NCBI GenBank assembly: GCA_021812505.1
Contig: JAKANG010000036.1
Coordinates: 1 to 8,200 of the forward strand
Direction of reading: 5' to 3'
DNA: 8,200 nt
Source: Pseudomonadota bacterium
Lineage (GTDB): Bacteria > Pseudomonadota > Alphaproteobacteria > Rhizobiales > Beijerinckiaceae
Positions 1 through 6,017 of this stretch are shown piece after piece. A program made the position numbers and the translations under genes. The notes beneath the pieces were generated by a model that was not told where the DNA came from, made no database searches, and saw only the letters and a list, made by a program, of their open reading frames with translations. How positions within the stretch are numbered: the first letter of the stretch is position 1; each line of letters begins with the position of its first letter.

Positions 1-733
1 TCGACAGGTTGTGGTAGGCGGCCCGCCCGATCATGACGCCATCGACATGGTCGAGCTGGGCGCGCATGGCCTCGATGCTGTCGATCCCGCCATTGATGGC
101 GATGGGAACCTCCGGCATCGCTTGTTTCAACTCGTGCACCAAGGCGTATTCGAGCGGTGGAACCTCGCGGTTTTCCTTCGGCGACAGGCCCTTGAGCCAA
201 GCCTTGCGCGCATGGACGACCAAGGCGTCGGCGCCAGCGGCGACCACGGCGCGCGCCATGGCGAAAAGAGCGGCGCGCGGCACCTGGTCATCGACGCCGA
301 TGCGGCATTTGACCGTGACGGGCAGAGGAGTGGCCGCCTTCATCGCCGCCACGCAATCGGCGACGAGCTGCGGATCGCGCATCAAACAGGCGCCGAAGGC
401 TCCATTCTGCACGCGATCCGACGGGCAGCCGACATTGAGGTTGATCTCGTCATAGGCGAATTCGGCGCAGATTTTCGCGGCCCGGGCCAATTCCTGCACG
501 TCGGAGCCGCCAAGTTGGACGGCCAACGGATGCTCGCTCGCATCATAACCTAACAGGCGCTCTCGGTCGCCGTGCATGATCGCGGCGGACGTCACCATTT
601 CGGTGTAAAGCCGCGCCTTGCGCGAATGAAGCCGCGCAAGCACCCGAAAATGGCGATCCGACCACTCCATCATCGGAGCCACGGAAAAGCGCCAGGGGGA
701 TAGAGGGATCGCGTTCTTCGCTTCGGACGTCAT
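1..733 (-). CDS. dusA: tRNA-dihydrouridine synthase A (3' end cut by the window edge)
   Basis: DusA is an FMN-dependent cytosolic enzyme that reduces uridine to dihydrouridine in the D-loop of tRNA (U20/U20a in the family). The ATG at 733-731 opens 244 codons that run off the left edge, so the C-terminal helical tRNA-binding domain is missing. Visible hallmarks are the FMN-barrel opening APMMEWSDRH (residues 19-28), QLGGSD (73-78), the active-site loop NLNVGCPSDRVQNGAFGACLM with catalytic Cys103, the FMN/phosphate-contact region VKCRIGVDD (141-149), and HARKAWLKGLSPKENRE (174-190), which is typical of the DusA subgroup rather than DusB or DusC. A GRAAY segment (237-241) lies near the cut end. 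Transcription enters from the right, downstream of the terminator that ends the SHOCT gene, so dusA probably has its own promoter within 734-789. The 5' end of dusA is a known prophage integration target, but here it is intact with no integrase beside it. Confidence 0.96.
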   Translation of the reverse strand, partial: MTSEAKNAIPLSPWRFSVAPMMEWSDRHFRVLARLHSRKARLYTEMVTSAAIMHGDRERLLGYDASEHPLAVQLGGSDVQELARAAKICAEFAYDEINLNVGCPSDRVQNGAFGACLMRDPQLVADCVAAMKAATPLPVTVKCRIGVDDQVPRAALFAMARAVVAAGADALVVHARKAWLKGLSPKENREVPPLEYALVHELKQAMPEVPIAINGGIDSIEAMRAQLDHVDGVMIGRAAYHNLS

Positions 734-742
734 TTTCGGCTC

Positions 743-760
743 GGACGGGTCAGACCGTCC
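743..760 (-). promoter_or_regulatory. Hairpin in the dusA leader covering its probable ribosome-binding site
   Basis: The bases GGACGG (743-748) and CCGTCC (755-760) form a 6-bp stem with a 6-base loop, ending 9 bases before the dusA ATG. On the transcript the 5' arm carries AAGGACGG, the only purine-rich stretch that resembles a Shine-Dalgarno sequence in this leader. Pairing could therefore affect translation initiation. The stem is visible in the sequence; the regulatory role is inference, and such short GC stems also arise by chance in GC-rich DNA. Confidence 0.3.
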
Positions 761-788
761 TTGTGGCGTAAATCCCTTCCCTGAGCGA

Positions 789-820
789 GAAAAAAATAAG
801 GCGCGCCAAGCGGGCGCGCC
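789..820 (-). terminator. Intrinsic terminator of the PLDc_N/SHOCT protein gene
   Basis: Read on the minus strand, GGCGCGCC (820-813), a 5-base loop CGCTT and GGCGCGCC (807-800) form an 8-bp all-G/C stem. It is followed at once by TTATTTTTTT (799-790). This is a textbook Rho-independent terminator. It lies about 28 bases downstream of the stop codon of the SHOCT gene and separates that transcript from dusA. Read on the plus strand the A-tract precedes the stem, so it is directional for minus-strand transcription. Confidence 0.9.
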
Positions 821-847
821 CCGGAGCGTCGAGGAAGGCCCTCGCGC

Positions 848-1228
848 TCACTCGATCAGACGGGCGCGTAGGCGCGCATATTCCTCGTCGGTGATGGTCT
901 TGGACGCCTTGAGTTTCTCGAGCTTCTCGAGTTCGTCGGCCACGCTGAAGCCGATGAAGCGGCGCATGTCGTCCCGCGCGTGTTTCACGTCCTGCAGGCG
1001 TCGTGCGGCCATGCCGTGGCCCTGGAAGATCAGGTAGGCGAGGACGCCGAGATAGGGCACGAAGATCAGGCCGATGATCCAGAGCGCCTTGATCCAGCCC
1101 GAAACGTCATGGCGCCGGAAAAGATCGCTGATCACGTTGATCAGGATCCAGATCCACATGATGAACAGGAAGATCGTGATGGCGTCCGCCAGGAAATTCC
1201 AGAAATTGAAACCGCCGTCGAAAAGCAT
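848..1228 (-). CDS. Small inner-membrane protein with PLDc_N-like region and SHOCT domain
   Basis: The 126-residue product is predicted to sit in the cytoplasmic membrane. Two hydrophobic helices are visible, about residues 9-33 (ending ILINVISDLF) and 44-68 (WIKALWIIGLIF, then PYLGVLAYLI). The second, with its W..KALWIIGLIFVP.LGVLAYLI pattern, matches the PLDc_N membrane anchor found in many small proteins without a catalytic phospholipase D domain. The last 30 residues (DELEKLEKLKASKTITDEEYARLRARLIE in outline) match a SHOCT domain, a short helical oligomerisation module. There is no HKD catalytic motif, so phospholipase activity is not expected. The ATG at 1228 is preceded by AAAGGA with 8 bases spacing, a good ribosome-binding site. 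The gene appears monocistronic, bounded downstream by a strong terminator. A TTGACG hexamer at 1277-1272 could be a -35 box, but no convincing -10 follows. The biological role of this class is not known; many are annotated as stress- or envelope-related without proof. Confidence 0.85.
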   Translation of the reverse strand: MLFDGGFNFWNFLADAITIFLFIMWIWILINVISDLFRRHDVSGWIKALWIIGLIFVPYLGVLAYLIFQGHGMAARRLQDVKHARDDMRRFIGFSVADELEKLEKLKASKTITDEEYARLRARLIE

Positions 1229-1444
1229 GGTTCAAATCCTTTCAGCGCTCGGACACGCGAAATCACGCAACCGTCAATGAAGGACAGGACACGTCCTCGC
1301 GCACGCATTGGTCTAGGCCAAGCCGCGTCTTCCGGCAAGGCGGCCGGTCCTTCGGGGGCCGCGGGCTCCCCGCTCAGGCCGCGCCTTAATTAAGCCTTTA
1401 CCATGTGGCGTCAAAGCTGACGCGCAATTCGAATTGGGAAGGCC

Positions 1445-2314
1445 ATGGGATATCTCCATCCGCCGCCCGGCGACGCCCCGGTCATCGTGATGAAGGACGT
1501 TGGCGGCGACGTCAGGCAATATGCCGCGCAGACTTACGCCTATATCCAGAGCGGCCGCGAGGTGAGGCTCCACGAATGCCGCTCGGCCTGCACCTTGGCT
1601 CTGGCCGTCCCCAATGTCTGCGTCTATTCGGACAGCGTGCTGCGTTTCCACAAGGCCTACAACCCGATCACCCGGGCGACCAATGACGGCGTTTCCGACG
1701 CGATGATGTGGGCCTATCCGCCAGCCGTGCGCACGCGCCTCGGCGTGCTGACGCGCCAATATAAGTCGCTCACCGGATCCGAACTGATCCGGCTCGGCGT
1801 GCGCGATTGCAATACGCCCGCGTCGCCGAAAATCCTGGTCGCGCGAGCGAACGTGCGGCCGATCGACTCAGGAAACCCGCTCGCCAACGCGTTCGGCGGC
1901 ATGATGGCCGGCCTCGGCGCGCCCAATATTCCGGTCTATAGCGGCTATAATCCGCCCGTTCGCATACAGCCCGTCAAAGTGCAGGTCGCCGAAGCGACGC
2001 CGATATCGCCGGAGGCGCCCCGCGTCGATGCGCCGAATGTCGCGACCGAAAGCGTCGCCGCCGGCGAACCCGCCGCTGTGACCACGCCGACCGAGGCGCC
2101 CGTTCCTCCGCCCCGGCCAAGCGAACTGGCCGCCATGCCTGTTGCGGCCGCAAAGCAGACCGAACGGCCGCCCTTGCCGGCCGTCCATCCCCTCGCGACC
2201 GTCACGCCGCGCGTGAATATCCCCGCGTGGGACGCGCCCATCCGCGGCGCGGCGCCCGTTCTCGCTTCGGCGCGCTTTGCGCCCTTCCCCTATCGGATCA
2301 TCCGCAAGGGATAA
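1445..2314 (+). CDS. ClpP/crotonase-fold-like protein with Pro/Ala-rich C-terminal tail
   Basis: The 289-residue product is a hypothetical protein. Residues 12-75 resemble small periplasmic ClpP-like proteins of alphaproteobacteria (COG3904-like): a GG.V..Y glycine turn (20-26), then C-R-S-A-C-T-L-A-L (45-53), in which Ser47 is in the nucleophile position, and F-H-K-A (68-71), in which His69 could be the catalytic base. Cysteines 45, 49, 59 and 122 could form disulfides if the protein is exported. From about residue 165 the sequence becomes a low-complexity Pro/Ala/Val-rich tail, probably unstructured. The ATG at 1445 follows GGGAAGG with only 2 bases spacing, which is too close for a good ribosome-binding site, and an in-frame TGA at 1418-1420 excludes a longer frame. 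Family members usually begin with a signal peptide; none is visible here. The gene may be N-terminally altered or may start at a rare codon such as ATT. It converges on the radical SAM gene with a 34-base gap and no clear terminator. Confidence 0.7.
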   Translation: MGYLHPPPGDAPVIVMKDVGGDVRQYAAQTYAYIQSGREVRLHECRSACTLALAVPNVCVYSDSVLRFHKAYNPITRATNDGVSDAMMWAYPPAVRTRLGVLTRQYKSLTGSELIRLGVRDCNTPASPKILVARANVRPIDSGNPLANAFGGMMAGLGAPNIPVYSGYNPPVRIQPVKVQVAEATPISPEAPRVDAPNVATESVAAGEPAAVTTPTEAPVPPPRPSELAAMPVAAAKQTERPPLPAVHPLATVTPRVNIPAWDAPIRGAAPVLASARFAPFPYRIIRKG

Positions 2315-2348
2315 GGGGCAGCGGCCCGAAGGCGCGGACGGGTCGCCG

Positions 2349-3482
2349 TCAAAACAGGCTCAGCTGGCGCTCGCCGCCTTCCGGGGGCGTAAAAAGGTCG
2401 GTGCTCAGCCGAAGCCGCGCTTTGCCGAAGCCGATCCTTTCGCTCGCCAGCTCGAACCTGCGGCCGATCATCCAGGCATAGGGCCCCGTCCCGGTCATGC
2501 GTCGTCCCCAGGCGGAATCGTAAAGCTTGCCCTCACGCGATGAACGCAGCAGCGAAAGCACCTTGCGATATTTGTCCGGAAAATGTTCGAGCAGCCAGTT
2601 GGCGAACAGATCCTGCGTTTCGAGCGGCAGACGCAGGAGGATATAGCCGGCTTCGCGCGCGCCCGCAGCAAAGGCGCGGGTCAGGATCGTCTCGATCTCG
2701 TGGTCCGTCACGCCCGGCACGACCGGCGCGACCATGACCGCCGTCGGGACGCCAGCCTGAGACAATTTCTCGATCGCCTCGAGCCGGCGCTGCGGCGTCG
2801 TCGCGCGCGGCTCCATGGTTCGGGCCAGACCGCGGTCGAGCGTGGTGATCGAGAGCGCGACCTTGATCAGCCCCTTTTCCGCCATCGGGCCAATCAGGTC
2901 GAGATCGCGGAGCACCAGCGCCGATTTGGTGACGATCGCGACCGGATGGCTCGTCTCCGCCAGAACCTCCAGAATGCCGCGCATCACCCGATGCTCGCGT
3001 TCGATCGGCTGATAGGGGTCGGTATTGGTCCCGATCGCGAGAACCTTGGGCTGATACCCTGGCGACGCCAGTTCGCGCCGAAGCGCTTCCGCCGCGCCAT
3101 CCTTGACGAAGAGCCGGCTTTCGAAATCGAGCCCCGGCGAGAGTCCGAGATAGGCATGGGTCGGCCTGGCGAAACAATAGACGCAGCCATGTTCGCAGCC
3201 CCGATAGGGATTGATCGACCGATCGAACGAAATGTCCGGCGACTCGTTGCGGGTGATCAGCGTCCTCGGCTTTTCATGGACGATCTCGGTTCGGAAGGGC
3301 GGCAGGTCATCCAGAGCCCCCCAGCCGTCGTCCAGATCGACCCGCTGGAATTTTTCGAAACGCCCCGAAACATTGCTGGCCGCCGCCCGGCCGCGACGGC
3401 GGTTCGGCGCGACGCCGGGGCTGTCGCTCGAATGCGGCGATTGGACCTGGGGAGCCAGCGGAAGCATTGCGGTGTCGCTCAA
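2349..3482 (-). CDS. PA0069-family radical SAM protein (SplB-related)
   Basis: This is a radical S-adenosylmethionine enzyme of the PA0069 family, distantly related to spore photoproduct lyase (COG1533). The substrate is not established. The 377-residue product has a basic, disordered N-terminus (about 1-35, RRRGR at 28-32), the family signature GWGALDDLPPFRTE (53-66), and RSINPYRGCEHGCVYCFARP, in which Cys96, Cys100 and Cys103 form the CxxxCxxC motif for the 4Fe-4S cluster. GTNTDPYQP (151-159) follows, then the rest of the barrel. The protein ends in QLSLF (373-377), which matches the bacterial sliding-clamp-binding pentapeptide. The longest frame starts at TTG 3482; an ATG at 3467 (372 residues) is equally plausible because neither has a strong Shine-Dalgarno sequence. 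Upstream, a TTGACA -35 box and a GTTC-N7-GTTC repeat suggest LexA control. Family identity is secure; a role in DNA-damage response is inference from the operator and the tail. Confidence 0.93.
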   Translation of the reverse strand: MSDTAMLPLAPQVQSPHSSDSPGVAPNRRRGRAAASNVSGRFEKFQRVDLDDGWGALDDLPPFRTEIVHEKPRTLITRNESPDISFDRSINPYRGCEHGCVYCFARPTHAYLGLSPGLDFESRLFVKDGAAEALRRELASPGYQPKVLAIGTNTDPYQPIEREHRVMRGILEVLAETSHPVAIVTKSALVLRDLDLIGPMAEKGLIKVALSITTLDRGLARTMEPRATTPQRRLEAIEKLSQAGVPTAVMVAPVVPGVTDHEIETILTRAFAAGAREAGYILLRLPLETQDLFANWLLEHFPDKYRKVLSLLRSSREGKLYDSAWGRRMTGTGPYAWMIGRRFELASERIGFGKARLRLSTDLFTPPEGGERQLSLF

Positions 3483-3498
3483 AGCAAATCAGATTTTA

Positions 3499-3513
3499 GA
3501 ACATTTCATGAAC
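3499..3513 (-). promoter_or_regulatory. Probable LexA operator (alphaproteobacterial SOS box)
   Basis: On the minus strand the sequence reads GTTC ATGAAAT GTTC, an exact GTTC-N7-GTTC direct repeat. This is the LexA recognition form known from Rhodobacter, Caulobacter and rhizobia. It lies 16 bases before the TTG start (31 before the ATG start) of the PA0069-family gene and covers the expected -10 region of the promoter. A third GTTC (3522-3519) lies five bases further upstream. The plus-strand gene starting at 3582 could also be affected because the region is divergent. The match is seen directly; LexA binding is inferred. Confidence 0.7.
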
Positions 3514-3529
3514 ATTAAGAACCTGTCAA
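3503..3529 (-). promoter_or_regulatory. Candidate sigma-70 promoter of the PA0069-family radical SAM gene
   Basis: A perfect -35 hexamer TTGACA occupies 3529-3524. The best -10 candidate is TGAAAT at 3508-3503, with 4 of 6 consensus matches and a shorter than usual 15-base spacer. It lies inside the GTTC-N7-GTTC repeat. Transcription would begin near 3496, leaving a leader of about 14 bases before TTG 3482 or 29 before ATG 3467. The overlap of operator and -10 box is the usual geometry for LexA repression. The -35 is convincing, the -10 less so. Confidence 0.5.
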
Positions 3530-3581
3530 GACTTCAGCGCAGGCGCTTGCGAAAATCCGCAAAGGCTCTAAAGGCATTTTC

Positions 3582-4106
3582 ATGGTCACAGCCATCGTCC
3601 TCTCCCCTTCCCTCGATGCGGCGGCGCCTGCCGAACGGGCCGCCGAGGCGGTGACGCGCAGCCTGTGCGCCCTGGTGCGCGCGTCGATGGAAGGACTGGT
3701 GCGGGACGCGATCATTGTCGGCCCCGCCGCGGACGACCTTGCGGCCGTCGCCGATGAAGCCGGCTGCCTCCATATCGAGGCGAATACCGCGCGGGAGGGC
3801 TTCGCGCTCGCGCTGGGGCGGCCGCGCGCCCATTTCGTCTTTGTCCTCGCCGGCGGTTACGCGCCGCAATATGGCTTTGTCGAAGAGGCCGCCGACCTGC
3901 TGAACCAGCCTTCCTTCAGCGGCGCGCTTCTCCGCCGCTCGCCCGACAGCCTGATGACCCGGATCGCGCCCGCGCTTGCCCAGCCCGTCGGCGCCGTGGC
4001 GCGGCAAGAGGCGCTGCGCCGGGCCGCGCCGCGCGACCTTCCGGACCTGATCCGGCGGCTGAAAATCCGTCGCGCCCTGACGTCGCGGGCCGACAAGCTG
4101 GTCTGA
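3582..4106 (+). CDS. Glycosyltransferase-like (GT2/GT-A fold) protein, probably non-canonical
   Basis: The 174-residue product resembles short proteins of Hyphomicrobiales that are usually annotated as glycosyltransferase family 2-like. The opening VTAIVLSPSLDAAAPAE (2-18) is the first beta strand and following loop of a GT-A fold. EGLVRDAIIVGPA (37-49) and a strand HFVFVLAGGYAPQYGFVEEA (84-103) follow in the expected order. The acidic DXD motif that binds the metal-nucleotide sugar would fall in that last strand but is replaced by LAGGYAP, so ordinary sugar transfer is doubtful. At 174 residues it is also shorter than typical GT2 enzymes (about 220-300). AAAGG with 7 bases spacing supports the ATG at 3582. 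It is divergent from the PA0069-family gene and precedes the B12-type radical SAM gene by 103 bases, so it may or may not share a transcript with it. No substrate can be proposed. Confidence 0.65.
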   Translation: MVTAIVLSPSLDAAAPAERAAEAVTRSLCALVRASMEGLVRDAIIVGPAADDLAAVADEAGCLHIEANTAREGFALALGRPRAHFVFVLAGGYAPQYGFVEEAADLLNQPSFSGALLRRSPDSLMTRIAPALAQPVGAVARQEALRRAAPRDLPDLIRRLKIRRALTSRADKLV

Positions 4107-4209
4107 CGCGCCATATTCCGCTTTCCGCGCGCAGGGCGATCGTCTAAGGTTCGGCGTCCGCCTAGCATGAAAACATCAATCATGGCCATGCTTTAGCCAA
4201 GGAGTCCGC

Positions 4210-6012
4210 ATGACGTCCGCGACGATCTGCGACAAGACCGCCCGCGTTTTCAACGTCGTGCTGATCAAGCCCACCCATTACGACGACCAGGGCTATCCGA
4301 TCCAATGGTATCGCTCCGCGATCCCCTCCAACACGCTCGCCTGCATCTTCGGTCTCGCGCAGGACGCGGCGCGCCGCGAAATTCTGGGCCCGGGCGTCGA
4401 AATCCGGCTTCATACCTTCGATGAGACCAACACCCGCATCCGCCCGAACGACATAGCGCAATTGGTCCGGGAGAACGGCGGCGACGGCGTGATCTGTCTC
4501 GTGGGCGTGCAATCGAACCAGTTTCCCCGCGCGCTCGACCTTGGGCGGGCGTTCCGCGCCGAGGGGCTCCGCGTCGGGATCGGCGGTTTCCACGTTTCCG
4601 GCTGCCTCGCCATGCTGCCCGAACTTCCGCCCGAAATCCGTGAGGCGCAGGCGCTCGGCATCTCGCTTTTCGCGGGCGAATCGGAAAACGGCCGCCTCGA
4701 CGACTTCCTGAAGGACGCCTTTGCCAGCAAGCTCCAGCCGCTTTACAATTACCTGAACGACCTGCCCTCGCTCGAAGGCGAGCCCTTGCCGATCCTGCCG
4801 CGCGCGCGGGTGCGCCGCACCATGGGCAAATTGTCGAGCCTCGATTTCGGGCGCGGCTGTCCCTATCAATGTTCATTCTGCACCATCATCAATGTGCAGG
4901 GCCGCAAGAGCCGCTTCCGCAACGCCGACGACCTCGAACGCATCCTGCGCGAGAACCAGGCTCAGGGCGTGAACCGCTTCTTCATCACCGATGACAATTT
5001 CGCCCGCAACGCCCAATGGGAACAGCTCTTCGACCGCATCATCAAGCTGCGCGAAGAGGAAGGCATGGTCTTCGGCTTCACCATCCAGGTCGATACGCTC
5101 TGCCACAAGATTCCGAATTTCATCGAGAAGGCGACCCGCGCCGGCGCCAACCGGGTCTTCATCGGGCTGGAGAACATCAATCCGGACAATCTGATCGAGG
5201 CCAAGAAGCGCCAGAACAAGATCACCGAATACCGCGCCATGCTGCAGAAATGGCGCGAGCACGGCGCCCATACCGCCGCCGGCTATATTCTGGGCTTTCC
5301 CGCCGACACCAAGGAAAGCATCCTGCGCGACGTCGAGATCATCAAGCGCGAACTGCCGCTCGATATTCTCGAATTCTTCTTCCTCACGCCCCTGCCTGGC
5401 TCCGAGGACCACCAGCGCCAGCTCGCTCAGGGCGTGTGGATGGACCCGGACCTCAACAAATATGACTTGAACCATCGCGTCACCCATCATGCGAAAATGT
5501 CGGACGCCGAATGGGACGAGGCCTATCGCTCCGCCTGGGCCGCCTATTACACGGACGACCATGTGAAGACGGTCATGCGCCGCTCCGCCGTTCACGGCCT
5601 GCGTTCGATCAAGTCGCTGCGGTCCAAGCTCCTGATGTTCCACCTCATGATCAAATATGAAGGGGTGCATCCGCTGGAGGGCGGAGCCTTGCGGATGAAA
5701 TTCCGCAGGGACCGCCGTCCCGGCATGAAGCTGGAAAATCCGCTCCTCTTCTATCCCCGCTATGCGTTCGAGACGGTCCGCAAGGCCGTCGGCTACTGGC
5801 GGACGGTTCGCAAATTCGACCGGTTCATGCACGACGCCATGGCGGCGCCAGACCGCGAGGCCTATACGGACGTCGCCGTCGCCAGGAACGGCGAACAGGA
5901 ATTCGAGGAAATGGCGCTCTATCACGCCACGACCGGCGGCGAGGCCGCGCTGGCCCGCAAAAAACGCGACGAAACGATCCGCAAGCAGGCGGCGGTCCAC
6001 GCGGCGGAATAA
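4210..6012 (+). CDS. B12-binding-type radical SAM protein (COG1032 class), function unknown
   Basis: The 600-residue product has the two-part layout of cobalamin-dependent radical SAM enzymes. Residues 14-180 form a Rossmann-like region (VFNVVLIKPTHYDD, VICLVGVQSNQFPRA, VGIGGFHVSG) corresponding to the B12-binding domain. Residues 205-430 form the radical SAM barrel with GRGCPYQCSFCT, where Cys217, Cys221 and Cys224 bind the 4Fe-4S cluster. FITDDNF (258-264), FIGLENI (317-323) and GFPADT (362-367) are the usual SAM- and barrel-associated segments. Residues 430-600 are a basic, aromatic-rich C-terminal extension. The DxHxxG motif for base-off cobalamin ligation is not visible, so B12 use is uncertain. 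AAGGAG at 4199-4204 with 5 bases spacing fixes the ATG at 4210. A DUF985 cupin gene follows after 5 bases and is probably co-transcribed. It does not look like the hopanoid enzymes HpnP or HpnJ that I can recall. Radical SAM identity is firm; the reaction is unknown. Confidence 0.92.
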   Translation: MTSATICDKTARVFNVVLIKPTHYDDQGYPIQWYRSAIPSNTLACIFGLAQDAARREILGPGVEIRLHTFDETNTRIRPNDIAQLVRENGGDGVICLVGVQSNQFPRALDLGRAFRAEGLRVGIGGFHVSGCLAMLPELPPEIREAQALGISLFAGESENGRLDDFLKDAFASKLQPLYNYLNDLPSLEGEPLPILPRARVRRTMGKLSSLDFGRGCPYQCSFCTIINVQGRKSRFRNADDLERILRENQAQGVNRFFITDDNFARNAQWEQLFDRIIKLREEEGMVFGFTIQVDTLCHKIPNFIEKATRAGANRVFIGLENINPDNLIEAKKRQNKITEYRAMLQKWREHGAHTAAGYILGFPADTKESILRDVEIIKRELPLDILEFFFLTPLPGSEDHQRQLAQGVWMDPDLNKYDLNHRVTHHAKMSDAEWDEAYRSAWAAYYTDDHVKTVMRRSAVHGLRSIKSLRSKLLMFHLMIKYEGVHPLEGGALRMKFRRDRRPGMKLENPLLFYPRYAFETVRKAVGYWRTVRKFDRFMHDAMAAPDREAYTDVAVARNGEQEFEEMALYHATTGGEAALARKKRDETIRKQAAVHAAE

Positions 6013-6017
6013 TTGGC

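Noticed and set aside
11..553. Long plus-strand open frame opposite dusA
   Set aside because: The minus strand encodes a clear DusA with its active-site motifs over the same bases. The plus-strand translation has no recognisable domain and is a by-product of GC-rich codon bias.
660..733. Possible prophage attachment site at the 5' end of dusA
   Set aside because: dusA is a known integration hotspot, but I see no integrase, no direct repeat and no foreign composition next to it. At most it is an unoccupied target.
1353..1372. GC-rich imperfect stem in the 1229-1444 divergent gap
   Set aside because: Only five G/C pairs plus a wobble with a mismatch inside, no T-run, and not next to a stop codon, so not supported as a terminator or operator. 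The rest of this gap shows no convincing promoter.
2583..3518. A 311-codon plus-strand frame opposite the PA0069-family gene
   Set aside because: It is an antisense shadow: the composition is Arg-rich and without domain signatures, while the minus strand carries the radical SAM motifs and family-wide conservation.
3547..3562. Inverted repeat TTGCG-N6-CGCAA between the divergent radical SAM and glycosyltransferase-like genes
   Set aside because: Only 5 bp of symmetry; it matches no regulator site that I know, and is too short to separate from chance.
4167..4196. Nine-codon mini-ORF (MKTSIMAML) ending just before the Shine-Dalgarno of the B12-type radical SAM gene
   Set aside because: It has no ribosome-binding site of its own, no stem-loop or repeated codon typical of an attenuator leader, and it could easily arise by chance.
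4873..6000. A 375-codon minus-strand frame opposite the B12-type radical SAM gene
   Set aside because: It lies fully inside a gene with a strong ribosome-binding site and CxxxCxxC motif; its own translation shows no domain and no start signal.
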